In this document: piece by piece, positions 10,125 through 18,659 of the stretch
Layout: each line of letters starts with the position of its first letter
Numbering within the stretch: the stretch's first letter is position 1
Assembly (NCBI RefSeq): GCF_011604685.1
Contig: NZ_CP050063.1
Coordinates: forward strand, 642,501-706,500
Source: Spirosoma aureum
Lineage (GTDB): Bacteria; Bacteroidota; Bacteroidia; Cytophagales; Spirosomataceae
Direction of reading: 5' to 3'
DNA: 64,000 bases
Made by a program: the position numbers and the translations under genes
The notes under the pieces: generated by a model
Seen by the model: the letters and a program-made list of their open reading frames with translations, nothing else
Told to the model about the DNA's origin: nothing
Database searches by the model: none

Positions 10125-10422
10125 ATTCAATCTCTTTTTCGGCTTCACGTTTCACAAAGGAAGCCATACCTTCCCACGTAAGAAGCTCTACTTCCCGTCC
10201 CATTACCTTCTCAAGGTAGTAGACCATGTTGATGAAATTACGGAACGTTTTTTTGCCTTCCTGAAACTCTACAACAAAGTCTATATCGCTTTCTTCGGTT
10301 TGTTCGCCCCGCACAAATGAACCAAATAATCCAAGTCGGGCTGCACCAAACTGTTTCAGGGCCGACTGATGCGACTGAATACGCTCGAAAGCTTGCTGTT
10401 TATTTTGAACGGCAGTTATCAT
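10105..10422 (-). CDS. mntA: MntA-like minimal nucleotidyltransferase antitoxin
   Basis: 105-residue minimal nucleotidyltransferase. The pol-beta signature G34-S35-x10-D46-x-D48 (GSFVRGEQTEESDID) is complete, with the third acidic position probably in EVELLTW. In the characterised system MntA transfers AMP groups from ATP to the HepT tyrosine and so silences it. It precedes hepT and overlaps it by 20 nt, the standard order for this pair. It begins 52 nt after ilvA ends, in the same direction, so read-through from the ilv genes is possible. Confidence 0.87.
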   Translation of the reverse strand: MITAVQNKQQAFERIQSHQSALKQFGAARLGLFGSFVRGEQTEESDIDFVVEFQEGKKTFRNFINMVYYLEKVMGREVELLTWEGMASFVKREAEKEIEYVPFFN

Positions 10423-10474
10423 CGCTTTTCAAGTCAAAAAAATCAGTTAACAGGAGCTGACTCCAGGTGCTAAT

Positions 10475-11794
10475 CTACACCAAAAACTGAAATAAATCGG
10501 GCTGGTCGTTCAGGTACTCAAAGACGATGTTTTGCGCCTGCATTCGCTGGATAAGTGGCTCAAAATCTTCGCGACTCTTCAGCTCGATACCAACCACTGC
10601 CGGGCCGGTTTCCCGGTTTGTTTTCTTGATATACTCAAAGCGACTGATGTCGTCGGTTGGACCCAACACATTCAGAAAGTCGCGGAAGGCTCCGGCCCGT
10701 TGTGGAAACCGAATAATGAAATAGTGCTTCAGTCCTTCATACAGCAATGACCGTTCTTTGATTTCTTCGGTCCGAGTGATATCATTATTTCCACCACTAA
10801 TTAAACAGACGACGTTTTTACCTTTGATTTCGTCCTTCAGCATGTCGAGTGCCGCAATCGTGAGCGCACCCGCAGGCTCGGCTACAATCGCGTCTTCGTC
10901 GTAGAGCTTAAGAATAGCGGTGCAGACTTTACCTTCGGGAACCAGCAACACACTGTCGAGATTTTTGCGACAGATCTCAAAGGTTATATCGCCCGGTCGT
11001 TTCACGGCAGCCCCATCCACAAACTTGTCGATCCGGTCAAGTGCTATTACGTGTCCTTCGTCGATAGAAACTTTCATGGAGGGTGAACCCAGCGGTTCTA
11101 CACCTATCAGTTTGGTTTTGGGGCTTAGCTGCTTGAATACGGTCGAAAGGCCTGATGCTAATCCACCGCCACCGATGGCCATCAGCAGGTAATCGATCTT
11201 AAAATTGGAGTCCTTGAAAATCTCCAGTCCAACCGTTCCCTGGCCCTCAATGACCTGTACATCATCGAAGGGATGAACGAAAATGCTTTCGTTGGTTTTA
11301 ACGAACTCCATGGCAGCATGGAATGCATCGTCGTAGGTATCGCCGGTAAGCACTACTTCGACAAACTCCTTCCCGAATAGCTTTACCTGTTTGATCTTCT
11401 GATTCGGCGTGGTTGTAGGCATAAAAATAATGCCGTGCACACCCATCTTCCGACAGGCATACGCAACTCCCTGAGCGTGGTTGCCTGCACTGGCACACAC
11501 AACGCCTTTGGCCAGGGCTTCGGCCGGTAAACTTGCCATTTTGTTGTAGGCCCCACGAATCTTATAAGACCGTACAACCTGCAAATCTTCCCGCTTCAGG
11601 AAAACATTGGCTCCGTAGCGGTCAGACAGATTGATATTTTCTTGCAGAGGAGTATGCGCAACAATGCCTCTTAGCCGTTCTGCTGCCAGATAAATCGTAT
11701 CGAGATCAGGAAAAGCGGCTTCGTTTAATGAATAAGGCACAATGAATAATGAGTTGAGTCCAGGATAATGGCACAACGAATTTATAGTATTCAT
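10475..11794 (-). CDS. ilvA: threonine ammonia-lyase (threonine dehydratase)
   Basis: PLP enzyme that deaminates threonine to 2-ketobutyrate, the entry to isoleucine. The PLP lysine is K78 in RSYKIRGAY; the phosphate-binding loop is AIGGGGLASG; SGGNNDITR lies near the end of the catalytic domain. The last 90 residues form one ACT-like regulatory domain, consistent with feedback control by isoleucine. The start is uncertain: the ATG at 11794 sits in one arm of a 23-bp inverted repeat, and the first 25 or so residues look unrelated to the enzyme. An in-frame GTG at 11740, or a nearby codon, would begin closer to the conserved part (FPDLDTIYLAAERL). Confidence 0.93.
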   Translation of the reverse strand: MNTINSLCHYPGLNSLFIVPYSLNEAAFPDLDTIYLAAERLRGIVAHTPLQENINLSDRYGANVFLKREDLQVVRSYKIRGAYNKMASLPAEALAKGVVCASAGNHAQGVAYACRKMGVHGIIFMPTTTPNQKIKQVKLFGKEFVEVVLTGDTYDDAFHAAMEFVKTNESIFVHPFDDVQVIEGQGTVGLEIFKDSNFKIDYLLMAIGGGGLASGLSTVFKQLSPKTKLIGVEPLGSPSMKVSIDEGHVIALDRIDKFVDGAAVKRPGDITFEICRKNLDSVLLVPEGKVCTAILKLYDEDAIVAEPAGALTIAALDMLKDEIKGKNVVCLISGGNNDITRTEEIKERSLLYEGLKHYFIIRFPQRAGAFRDFLNVLGPTDDISRFEYIKKTNRETGPAVVGIELKSREDFEPLIQRMQAQNIVFEYLNDQPDLFQFLV

Positions 11795-11810
11795 TGTGCC
11801 TTATTCATTA
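11726..11810. repeat. 85-bp palindromic element at the ilvA start
   Basis: A perfect 23-bp inverted repeat (11726-11748 and 11788-11810) encloses 39 nt, which hold a further imperfect dyad (cacaacgaat / attcattgtg). The annotated ATG of ilvA lies in one arm. No target-site duplication is evident. It could be a small palindromic mobile repeat or a structured translation-control element. Confidence 0.8.
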
Positions 11811-11852
11811 CGGTTCGCCATCGCAACAGTGGTCCGTTGCGATGGCGAACCG
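11811..11852. repeat. 17-bp perfect hairpin between ilvC and ilvA
   Basis: cggttcgccatcgcaac and its exact complement are separated by 8 nt and abut the 85-bp element. There is no T run after it on the - strand, so termination is unlikely; an mRNA-stabilising or processing hairpin is more plausible. Confidence 0.8.
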
Positions 11853-11869
11853 TTGCTATATATGTATCC

Positions 11870-12913
11870 TTAGGTACGCTCTGGACGCAATGACCGTACA
11901 GCAGCTCCAGCCTGCCACATCTCCGAATCACGGAGTTCAGACAGTTCAACTTCCAGTTTCTCGCGATAATCAGGTTGAGAGTTGCGGGTAATGCTGATTT
12001 CAGCCTGCTCCTGCGATTTAACGGAGTTATACAGTTTTTCGAAGACAGGCTTGGTTGCATCACGGAAAGGCTTCCACCAGTCGAGGGCACCGCGCTGGGC
12101 TGTAGTCGAGCAGTTTGCGTACATCCAGTCCATGCCATTTTCGGCTACCAGTGGCATCAGTGACTGAGTCAGTTCTTCAACTGTTTCGTTGAACGCTTCA
12201 GAAGGGCTATGGCCATTGGCGCGCAGCACTTCATACTGAGCCGCAAAAATACCCTGAATAGCACCCATCAACGTACCCCGTTCGCCGGTCAGATCAGACG
12301 TTACTTCTTTGTAGAAGTCGGTTTCGAACAGATAGCCAGAACCAACACCGATACCCATAGCAATGGCTTTTGTACGAGCATTACCGGAGGCATCCTGGTA
12401 AATGGCAAAGCTGGAATTCAGGCCTTTACCCTCTACGAATAACCGGCGTAGCGATGTGCCTGAGCCTTTAGGCGCTACCAGGAATACATCGACATCGGCG
12501 GGTGGTACGATCCCTGTTTTCTCTTTATACGTGACACCAAAACCATGTGAGAAGTACAGTGACTTGCCTGGTTTAAGAGCCGCTTTCACGGTTGGCCATA
12601 GTTCAATTTGAGCAGCGTCGGAAAGCAGGAAGCAAATAATGGTGCCTTTTTCCAGCGCTTCTTCGATTTCGAACAGCGTTTCACCTGGCACCCAGCCATC
12701 GGCAACGGCTTTGTCGTAGGTTTTGCCTTTACGTTGTCCAACGATAACGTTGAAACCATTGTCGCGCATGTTCAGCGACTGGCCAGGACCTTGTACACCG
12801 TAGCCGATAACCGCAATGACTTCATTGGCCAGCACTTCGCGGGCTTTTTCTAACGGGAACTCTTCCCGCGTAACAACTTGCTCCTCAACTCCTCCGAAAT
12901 TAATCGTTGCCAT
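11870..12913 (-). CDS. ilvC: ketol-acid reductoisomerase
   Basis: NADPH- and Mg-dependent isomerisation and reduction of acetolactate or acetohydroxybutyrate. The 347 residues from MATINFGG fit the family; the frame extends 25 codons further upstream, but that part is not enzyme-like. The Rossmann motif GYGVQGPGQSLNMRDNG is followed by VIVGQRKGKTYDKA, whose Arg/Lys would contact the NADPH phosphate. DLTGERGTLMGAIQG and EELTQSLMPLVAENGMDWMY carry the metal-binding acidic residues of the knotted helical domain. A 157-nt gap to ilvN may carry a promoter; it includes the palindrome gcaaatttgc at 12960-12969. Confidence 0.95.
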   Translation of the reverse strand: MATINFGGVEEQVVTREEFPLEKAREVLANEVIAVIGYGVQGPGQSLNMRDNGFNVIVGQRKGKTYDKAVADGWVPGETLFEIEEALEKGTIICFLLSDAAQIELWPTVKAALKPGKSLYFSHGFGVTYKEKTGIVPPADVDVFLVAPKGSGTSLRRLFVEGKGLNSSFAIYQDASGNARTKAIAMGIGVGSGYLFETDFYKEVTSDLTGERGTLMGAIQGIFAAQYEVLRANGHSPSEAFNETVEELTQSLMPLVAENGMDWMYANCSTTAQRGALDWWKPFRDATKPVFEKLYNSVKSQEQAEISITRNSQPDYREKLEVELSELRDSEMWQAGAAVRSLRPERT

Positions 12914-13070
12914 GTTTAATTGGTTTTGGTACTCGTATTTTAGGTTTATGATTGATTGTGCAAATTTGCTTTTCTGCCATTCGAACATCAGGCGAAATCC
13001 GTTCCTGTATTCGGTTAAACCTGACTAATAAGCGACTTCAGATTCCTCCTATCGTCGATGACGGAAAAGA

Positions 13071-13604
13071 CTACAGATAGTAAGCCCATTCGGATTCGGG
13101 TAGATACTCGACCAGCCCTTTCTCCGTTTTGCCCACCGCTACCCGGCCCGAGCGAACAAATTCGAGAATATCGTATTGTTTGATGTACCCAAAAAACTCA
13201 AAAATCTCAGTGTCATTACCAGTTTTCTCGATGACAACATAGTCGAGCCCCCAGTAAACCACCCAGGCTTTGTACTGCTGATTAATAGTCTCAACGTCCA
13301 GGGGTTTGCTGCCTAATGGTGTCGATACCTTGAACAGCGCAATTTCGTTATACACGATTTCCTCGTTGAGATAGCCGAAAACTGCCATCACTTCCACGAT
13401 CTTGCGAATCTGGCGAACGAGTTTTTCCACTTCTTCACGCGATTCGTGTTTGATCACAATCGTAAACCGGGAAACGCCCTTACGTTCAGTTTCTGAAACC
13501 GTCAGACTCTCGATGTTGATGCGTCGGCGCGTGAAAATAATCGTGATGCGGTTCAGCAATCCGATCGTATTTTCAGTGAATATGCAAATGGTGTAAGTCG
13601 TCAT
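13071..13604 (-). CDS. ilvN: acetolactate synthase small (regulatory) subunit
   Basis: 177-residue regulatory partner of IlvB. The N-terminal ACT domain (about residues 1-75) begins TYTICIFTENTIGLLNRI and holds the valine-binding fold; the rest matches the C-terminal domain of the family. It should activate IlvB and give it valine sensitivity. It follows ilvB, separated by 73 nt that are almost wholly occupied by an inverted repeat. Confidence 0.94.
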   Translation of the reverse strand: MTTYTICIFTENTIGLLNRITIIFTRRRINIESLTVSETERKGVSRFTIVIKHESREEVEKLVRQIRKIVEVMAVFGYLNEEIVYNEIALFKVSTPLGSKPLDVETINQQYKAWVVYWGLDYVVIEKTGNDTEIFEFFGYIKQYDILEFVRSGRVAVGKTEKGLVEYLPESEWAYYL

Positions 13605-13608
13605 AGTT

Positions 13609-13677
13609 CGTGGTGTCGGGTTTAAAACCTGACACGGTTTTGGATGTATGTCGGACCGTCAGCCGTCCGACACCACG
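13609..13677. repeat. compound inverted repeat between ilvB and ilvN
   Basis: Outer 11-bp arms (cgtggtgtcgg / ccgacaccacg) enclose two smaller hairpins (gtgtcgggtt / aacctgacac with one G-U, and gtcggac / gtccgac). The right arm ends at the base before the ilvB stop codon. The architecture resembles a REP/palindromic unit and could alter the ilvB:ilvN expression ratio. Confidence 0.8.
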
Positions 13678-15438
13678 TTATTTTAGTCGAATCTGCGCAA
13701 CGCTGGCTCCGGCGGGAACCATCGGGAACACGTTTTCCTCTTTCTCAACAATTACTTCGAGCAGAAACGGCCCATCGTGATTGAGCATGGTATCAAGGGC
13801 ATCCGACAGGCTTTCCCGTTTCTCACAGGTCTGGCCATCCATACCGAAACCTCTGGCGATGGTGATGAAATCAGGGTTTTGCAGTTCAACGAACGAATAC
13901 CGACGCTCATGGAACAACTGTTGCCACTGACGGACCATGCCCAGAAAATTATTATTCAGGATAATCGCTTTAACGGGTTGTTTATTCTGAACAATGGTGC
14001 CAAGCTCCTGCAAGGTCATCTGGAAACAGCCGTCGCCGATAATCGCTACAATCTGGCGATCAGGTGCTCCAACCTGCGCACCGAAAGCGGCTGGCAGAGC
14101 AAATCCCATTGTACCCATGCCCCCCGATGTGACTAAGCTATTTGGCCGACGGAACTGATAATAGCGGGATGCCATCATCTGATGCTGCCCTACGTCGGTA
14201 ACTAAAACAGCTTCGCCGTTCGTCTTCTTCGAGAGCATGTCAATCACTTCGGCCATCCGGATTTTACCTTCTGTACTGGTTAATTCCGGCAGTGTAATTT
14301 GCTCATACTCGATCGTATCATATTTACGAAACTCATTACGCCAGATTGTATGATCGTTAGGTTGAACGAGGGCGGTCAAGGCTTTAAGTGCCTCTTTCGC
14401 ATCGCCAACAACCGGGGCATCGGCCCGAATGATCTTATCAATTTCAGACGGATCGATCTCAATATGAACGACTTTTGCCTGTTTGATATATTTGCTGGCA
14501 TCACCAGTTACGCGATCGTCAAACCGCATACCAATGGCAATAATCACATCGGCCTGATCGGTCATTACGTTAGGACCGTAATTGCCGTGCATCCCTAACC
14601 AGCCTACATAAAGCGGGTGATCGGTTGAAATGGTTGACTGGCCAAGTAACGTAGTTGCAACAGGAATGCCCGTTTTTTCGACGAATAATCGTAGTTCATC
14701 TTCAGCTTTGGCGATTTGCACACCGTGGCCAACAAGCACATAAGGGCGCTTGGCGTTGTTTATTAAACGAGCGGCTGCCTCGACCTGTTCCTGCTTTGGT
14801 ATCCGACGTGGACGGTAGCTGATGATACTCTGGCACCGTTCGTAAACAAACGGCTTGGTCATCAACTCCAACTGGGCACTTTTCGTCATGTCGATTAACA
14901 CCGGCCCCGGCCGACCCGACTGAGCGATGTAAAACGCCTTCGACAGAATTTCCGGCACCTCATCGGCATTGGTTATCTGGTAATTCCATTTTGTGATCGG
15001 CATGGTTACACCCATCACATCAGCTTCCTGGAAAGCATCGGTTCCAAGAAGCCGCTTGGCGACCTGACCGACAATGCAAACCATTGGCGTCGAATCGATC
15101 AGGGCATCGGCAATGGCTGTAACCAGATTCGTGGCTCCTGGTCCTGACGTGACGAGGCAAACACCCGCCCGGCTCTGCATCCGGGCGTAACCCTGTGCCG
15201 CATGACCAGCTCCCTGTTCGTGGCGAACCAGAATGTGGTTGATGCGGTCCTGATAATCATACAGGGCATCATAGACGGGCATGATGGCACCACCAGGGTA
15301 ACCAAAAATGGTATCGACTCCTTCGGCTACCAAACCCATCATGAGTGCTTCCGAGCCTGAAATTAATTTCGGTACCGTATGTGAAACCGACGGTGTTGTT
15401 TCGATAACTTCTGGTGCGATGCTGGCGATTGCTTCCAT
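13678..15438 (-). CDS. ilvB: acetolactate synthase large (catalytic) subunit
   Basis: ThDP- and FAD-dependent synthase making 2-acetolactate or 2-aceto-2-hydroxybutyrate. Of its 586 residues, the first 20 or so are a variable extension. The catalytic glutamate is E74 in VRHEQGAGHAAQGYAR; FGYPGG (residues 45-50) precedes it. The ThDP/Mg motif is GDGCFQMTLQELGTIVQNK near residue 468, ending in NNNFLGMVRQWQ. It follows ilvD by 85 nt and is succeeded by its regulatory subunit. Confidence 0.96.
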   Translation of the reverse strand: MEAIASIAPEVIETTPSVSHTVPKLISGSEALMMGLVAEGVDTIFGYPGGAIMPVYDALYDYQDRINHILVRHEQGAGHAAQGYARMQSRAGVCLVTSGPGATNLVTAIADALIDSTPMVCIVGQVAKRLLGTDAFQEADVMGVTMPITKWNYQITNADEVPEILSKAFYIAQSGRPGPVLIDMTKSAQLELMTKPFVYERCQSIISYRPRRIPKQEQVEAAARLINNAKRPYVLVGHGVQIAKAEDELRLFVEKTGIPVATTLLGQSTISTDHPLYVGWLGMHGNYGPNVMTDQADVIIAIGMRFDDRVTGDASKYIKQAKVVHIEIDPSEIDKIIRADAPVVGDAKEALKALTALVQPNDHTIWRNEFRKYDTIEYEQITLPELTSTEGKIRMAEVIDMLSKKTNGEAVLVTDVGQHQMMASRYYQFRRPNSLVTSGGMGTMGFALPAAFGAQVGAPDRQIVAIIGDGCFQMTLQELGTIVQNKQPVKAIILNNNFLGMVRQWQQLFHERRYSFVELQNPDFITIARGFGMDGQTCEKRESLSDALDTMLNHDGPFLLEVIVEKEENVFPMVPAGASVAQIRLK

Positions 15439-15523
15439 GACGTATAGTCAGTTTTAAGTCTTTAGCTTGTTGTTTCGCTCAATTTTATTCGAATAGGTCT
15501 TCTGAAAGACAATGAAGAATAGC

Positions 15524-17224
15524 TTAATCTTCGTCTGTTACGCAGCCTTCACTGGCTGATTTTACACTTCGGATGTATTTGCCCAATACACCTTTGGTGA
15601 ATGGGGGAGCTGGTTGTGTCCAACGGCTTCGGCGATCAGCGAATTCATCATCTGAAATGTGTAACGTAAGCTGGCGGGAGACTGCGTCGATTGTGATCCG
15701 ATCGCCATCTTTAACGAGGGCAATCGGTCCGCCTTCATAGGCTTCAGGTGTGACGTGACCCACCACAAAGCCATGCGTACCTCCCGAAAAGCGGCCGTCA
15801 GTAATCAGCGCAACTTTATCGCCGAGGCCAGCGCCCATAATAGCGGAGGTTGGTTTCAGCATTTCGCTCATACCAGGACCACCTTTAGGGCCGGCATTGC
15901 GAATAACGATGACCTGACCGGGCAGAATTTCACCTTTTTGCAGGGCATCGATCACTTCGCCTTCATGCTCACATACTTTGGCAGTACCATCAAATTTCAG
16001 GCCTTCTTTCCCTGTAATCTTGGCAACTGATCCTGTAGGAGCAAGGTTACCCCTTAGAATCTGAATATGACCCGTTTTCTTGATCGGATTACTTAAGGGC
16101 CGTACAATTGTCTGCGTATCAAAATCCAGCGTTGGAATCTCTTCCAGATTTTCGGCTATGGTTTTGCCCGTTACAGTCAGGCAATCGCCGTGGATAAGGC
16201 CATTCTGATAGAGATACTTCATAACAGCCGGAACACCGCCAATAGCAAGCATATCTTCCATATAATATTTGCCACTTGGCTTCAGATCAGCCAGAAACGG
16301 TACCCGGTCACTAATGGCCTGGATCTCATCAAGTGTGAGCTGGATACCAGCAGCCCTCGAAATCGCCAGATAATGCAACACCGCGTTGGTTGAACCACCA
16401 AGTGCCATAACGACTGTCAGTGCATTTTCGAGTGATTTGCGATTGATAATTTCTTTAGGAGTAATACCACGCTCCAGCAAAATGCGCATTGCTGCACCAA
16501 TTTTTTTACACTCTTCCTGTTTGCCTTCGTGCGTGGCAGGGTAGCTACTGCTGAAAGGTAGACTTAACCCCATGGCTTCAATGCTGCTGGCCATTGTATT
16601 AGCCGTATACATACCTCCACAGGCACCAGCGCCCGGAATTGAGTTTTTAATGACTCCTTCGTAATCTTCGTCAGAAATATTACCGGCATATCGTTTGCCC
16701 AGGGCTTCAAAAGCCGAAACGATGTCTAATTTTTGTCCTTTATAATGTCCGGACCGGATCGTACCGCCGTACACCATGATACTTGGCCGGTCGAGCCGGG
16801 CCATCGCCATAATAGCACCGGGCATGTTTTTATCACAGCCAACTACCGTTACAACACCGTCGTACCACTGGGCAGCAACGACCGATTCGATAGAATCTGC
16901 GATGAGATCACGGCTTGGTAGCGAATAACGCATGCCATCGTTGCCGTTGGTCATGCCATCAGATACGCCAATCGTGTTAAAAATCAGCCCCACGAGTCCG
17001 TTTGCCTGAATGCCTTGTTTCACGTAAACGGAGAGGCCATTGAGATGCATGTTGCAGGTGTTGCCTTCATAACCCGTACTGGCGATGCCAATCTGGGGTT
17101 TCTGCATGTCGTCTTCAGTAAGGCCTACGCCATAGAGCATGGCTTTGGCGGCTGGATTACTGATTTCCTGCGTAAGGGTACGACTAAAACGATTTAATTC
17201 GGCGGTTTGTGGTTCGGCGATCAT
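15524..17224 (-). CDS. ilvD: dihydroxy-acid dehydratase
   Basis: Fe-S enzyme that dehydrates 2,3-dihydroxy-isovalerate or -methylvalerate to the 2-keto acids. From the ATG at 17224 ([13 protein letters not shown]) it has 566 residues, normal for the family; a TTG three codons upstream is less likely. The cluster and Mg site cysteines appear in [24 protein letters not shown] and [12 protein letters not shown], and the catalytic serine region [15 protein letters not shown] is intact. It is the first gene of the ilv block, and the shared double dyad lies 12 nt before the ATG. Confidence 0.96.
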   Translation of the reverse strand: MIAEPQTAELNRFSRTLTQEISNPAAKAMLYGVGLTEDDMQKPQIGIASTGYEGNTCNMHLNGLSVYVKQGIQANGLVGLIFNTIGVSDGMTNGNDGMRYSLPSRDLIADSIESVVAAQWYDGVVTVVGCDKNMPGAIMAMARLDRPSIMVYGGTIRSGHYKGQKLDIVSAFEALGKRYAGNISDEDYEGVIKNSIPGAGACGGMYTANTMASSIEAMGLSLPFSSSYPATHEGKQEECKKIGAAMRILLERGITPKEIINRKSLENALTVVMALGGSTNAVLHYLAISRAAGIQLTLDEIQAISDRVPFLADLKPSGKYYMEDMLAIGGVPAVMKYLYQNGLIHGDCLTVTGKTIAENLEEIPTLDFDTQTIVRPLSNPIKKTGHIQILRGNLAPTGSVAKITGKEGLKFDGTAKVCEHEGEVIDALQKGEILPGQVIVIRNAGPKGGPGMSEMLKPTSAIMGAGLGDKVALITDGRFSGGTHGFVVGHVTPEAYEGGPIALVKDGDRITIDAVSRQLTLHISDDEFADRRSRWTQPAPPFTKGVLGKYIRSVKSASEGCVTDED

Positions 17225-17236
17225 CTTAAACAATTA

Positions 17237-17265
17237 GCGAAATTTCGCTGATAGTGTAATAACGC
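17237..17265 (-). promoter_or_regulatory. double dyad operator before ilvD
   Basis: GCGAAATTTCGC at 17237-17248 is identical to the site before leuA. A degenerate partner, gtgtaataacgc, lies at 17254-17265 with the same 17-bp offset and a spacer that also starts tg. The strong dyad ends 12 nt before the ATG. No clear TAnnTTTG element was found beside it. Confidence 0.6.
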
Positions 17266-17510
17266 CGTAAATAAAAATGAAGTTTTCCTGAAAGGCAAGA
17301 AAAATCGGATTAATTACTGATTAACCCTCGTAAGCTGTGGAAAACGTATTCACAAAACGAAAAGGCATGTATACGCCATATATGATTAAAAATTATAAGA
17401 TTAGTTATTCCTATTGTTTCCTAAAGCATAGAGCTAAGTACACATCAATAGTTATGTGAATTATTCTGTCAAGTTATATTAGCGCGACTTGACATTTGAG
17501 TAAGAACTGA

Positions 17511-18041
17511 TTACAGATTATTCATATTAATATCGAATCGACCTTCGGTGACGTGCACGATCTCTTTATTCACGATATATTGCCCGTCAAATTCAAAGGT
17601 GCCCGACACAATCCGATTGACGGTGTCCAGTCGTGTGATCACTAGTTTGCCCGGATTTGACTCTGTTGTATTAAATAGCCTGAACTGATTATCGTAGTAT
17701 ATAGCGAAGGGGTCATTATAGCCATTTGCCAACTTATTTGTACCAATTACCCCTTTGGGCAGGGTTAATTGAACGCGGTCTTTGGTGCTGGCATTGGTAT
17801 GAATAAACAGATAAAAAGTGGTGGCACTTAATTGCCTGAATTCTACTTCGATTGCCTTGGCCGCTGGTCCCTGGTCGTTACGAATGCCATTGGCTACCCA
17901 AACCTTACCATTAATTTTGCAGCCAAATGTATTGAGCCCTTCTGTGGTCGGTGCTGGCAAGTCGTCTTCTTTGGGCTTACAACCTGCGGCCATTAAAAAT
18001 CCCCAGGCAACCAGTAGGAGAGATTTGAGGAAAAATTTCAT
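17511..18041 (-). CDS. predicted lipoprotein, DUF6252-like
   Basis: 176 residues with a lipoprotein signal: hydrophobic stretch at 4-18 and lipobox MAAGC (C21), followed by a charged KPKEDD region. The mature part starts FGCKINGKVWVANG, a pattern common in Bacteroidota DUF6252-type lipoproteins, and the rest alternates beta-strand-like segments. The function is unknown. It is a single gene facing the ilv block, and a 7-bp inverted repeat at 17468-17494 lies after its stop. Confidence 0.7.
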   Translation of the reverse strand: MKFFLKSLLLVAWGFLMAAGCKPKEDDLPAPTTEGLNTFGCKINGKVWVANGIRNDQGPAAKAIEVEFRQLSATTFYLFIHTNASTKDRVQLTLPKGVIGTNKLANGYNDPFAIYYDNQFRLFNTTESNPGKLVITRLDTVNRIVSGTFEFDGQYIVNKEIVHVTEGRFDINMNNL

Positions 18042-18659
18042 TGTATAGAAAGGTTAGCGACTAAAAATCAGCACAAAGAAATAGGGTTCTAAAAAATCGT
18101 TGACAACATGTTTCAGCTCTTAGTTAATAAAGTGTATCCTATTGTGCAGTATACTTAAAGGTCACCCTCCAAAGCATGATCGACTTGATTTAGGCATTGG
18201 TGATGCCGGAGTTGCAACAAAATACAGGTAAAACTTAAGCTACAGGTTGGAATTGCTCACTGTTGTATTCTAAAAGGGAAACCCCTAATTCGATACTTCG
18301 CATAATTTTTCATTGAGTAAATCAGGTTTTGAAGAAACTTTCCTACGTATAGTTTCTTCAAATGATGAACTCAGCCGGGTTTCAGCGAAATTAAACTGAT
18401 TGCTAAGGTCGAATTTGCCTCAACGGTACGTCAAGTATTGGTTTAACCTTCAGTAGATTACAGGAGGAAGAGATGAACTGTCAATGCCTGATTGGTTCTA
18501 AGGTCATTTAACCTCTCAGCGTTGATCGATCGAATCGCCAGGAGTTTATGAGTTATGCTTTAGGCGAAGTTACCAGAAAGTGAAAATGTGTAATCGCTTC
18601 GACACACCTTAGTGAGAATATTGCTGATGATCAGGCTGTTTATATTAACAAAAAAATGT
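18042..18659. other. intergenic region before the planctomycete-type cluster
   Basis: This stretch of about 620 bp between divergent genes holds no convincing gene. It contains a 12-bp perfect inverted repeat at 18328-18339/18351-18362 (tttgaagaaact, loop 11 nt). It also contains an isolated SD-like aggagg at 18462-18467 leading to a 12-codon frame at 18473-18511. Promoters for both flanking genes must lie here, but no clear TAnnTTTG element was found. Confidence 0.5.

Noticed and set aside
11791..12138. A 115-codon - strand frame between ilvC and ilvA
   Set aside because: It overlaps the 3' end of ilvC in another frame and runs through the 17-bp hairpin; composition is that of a shadow frame.
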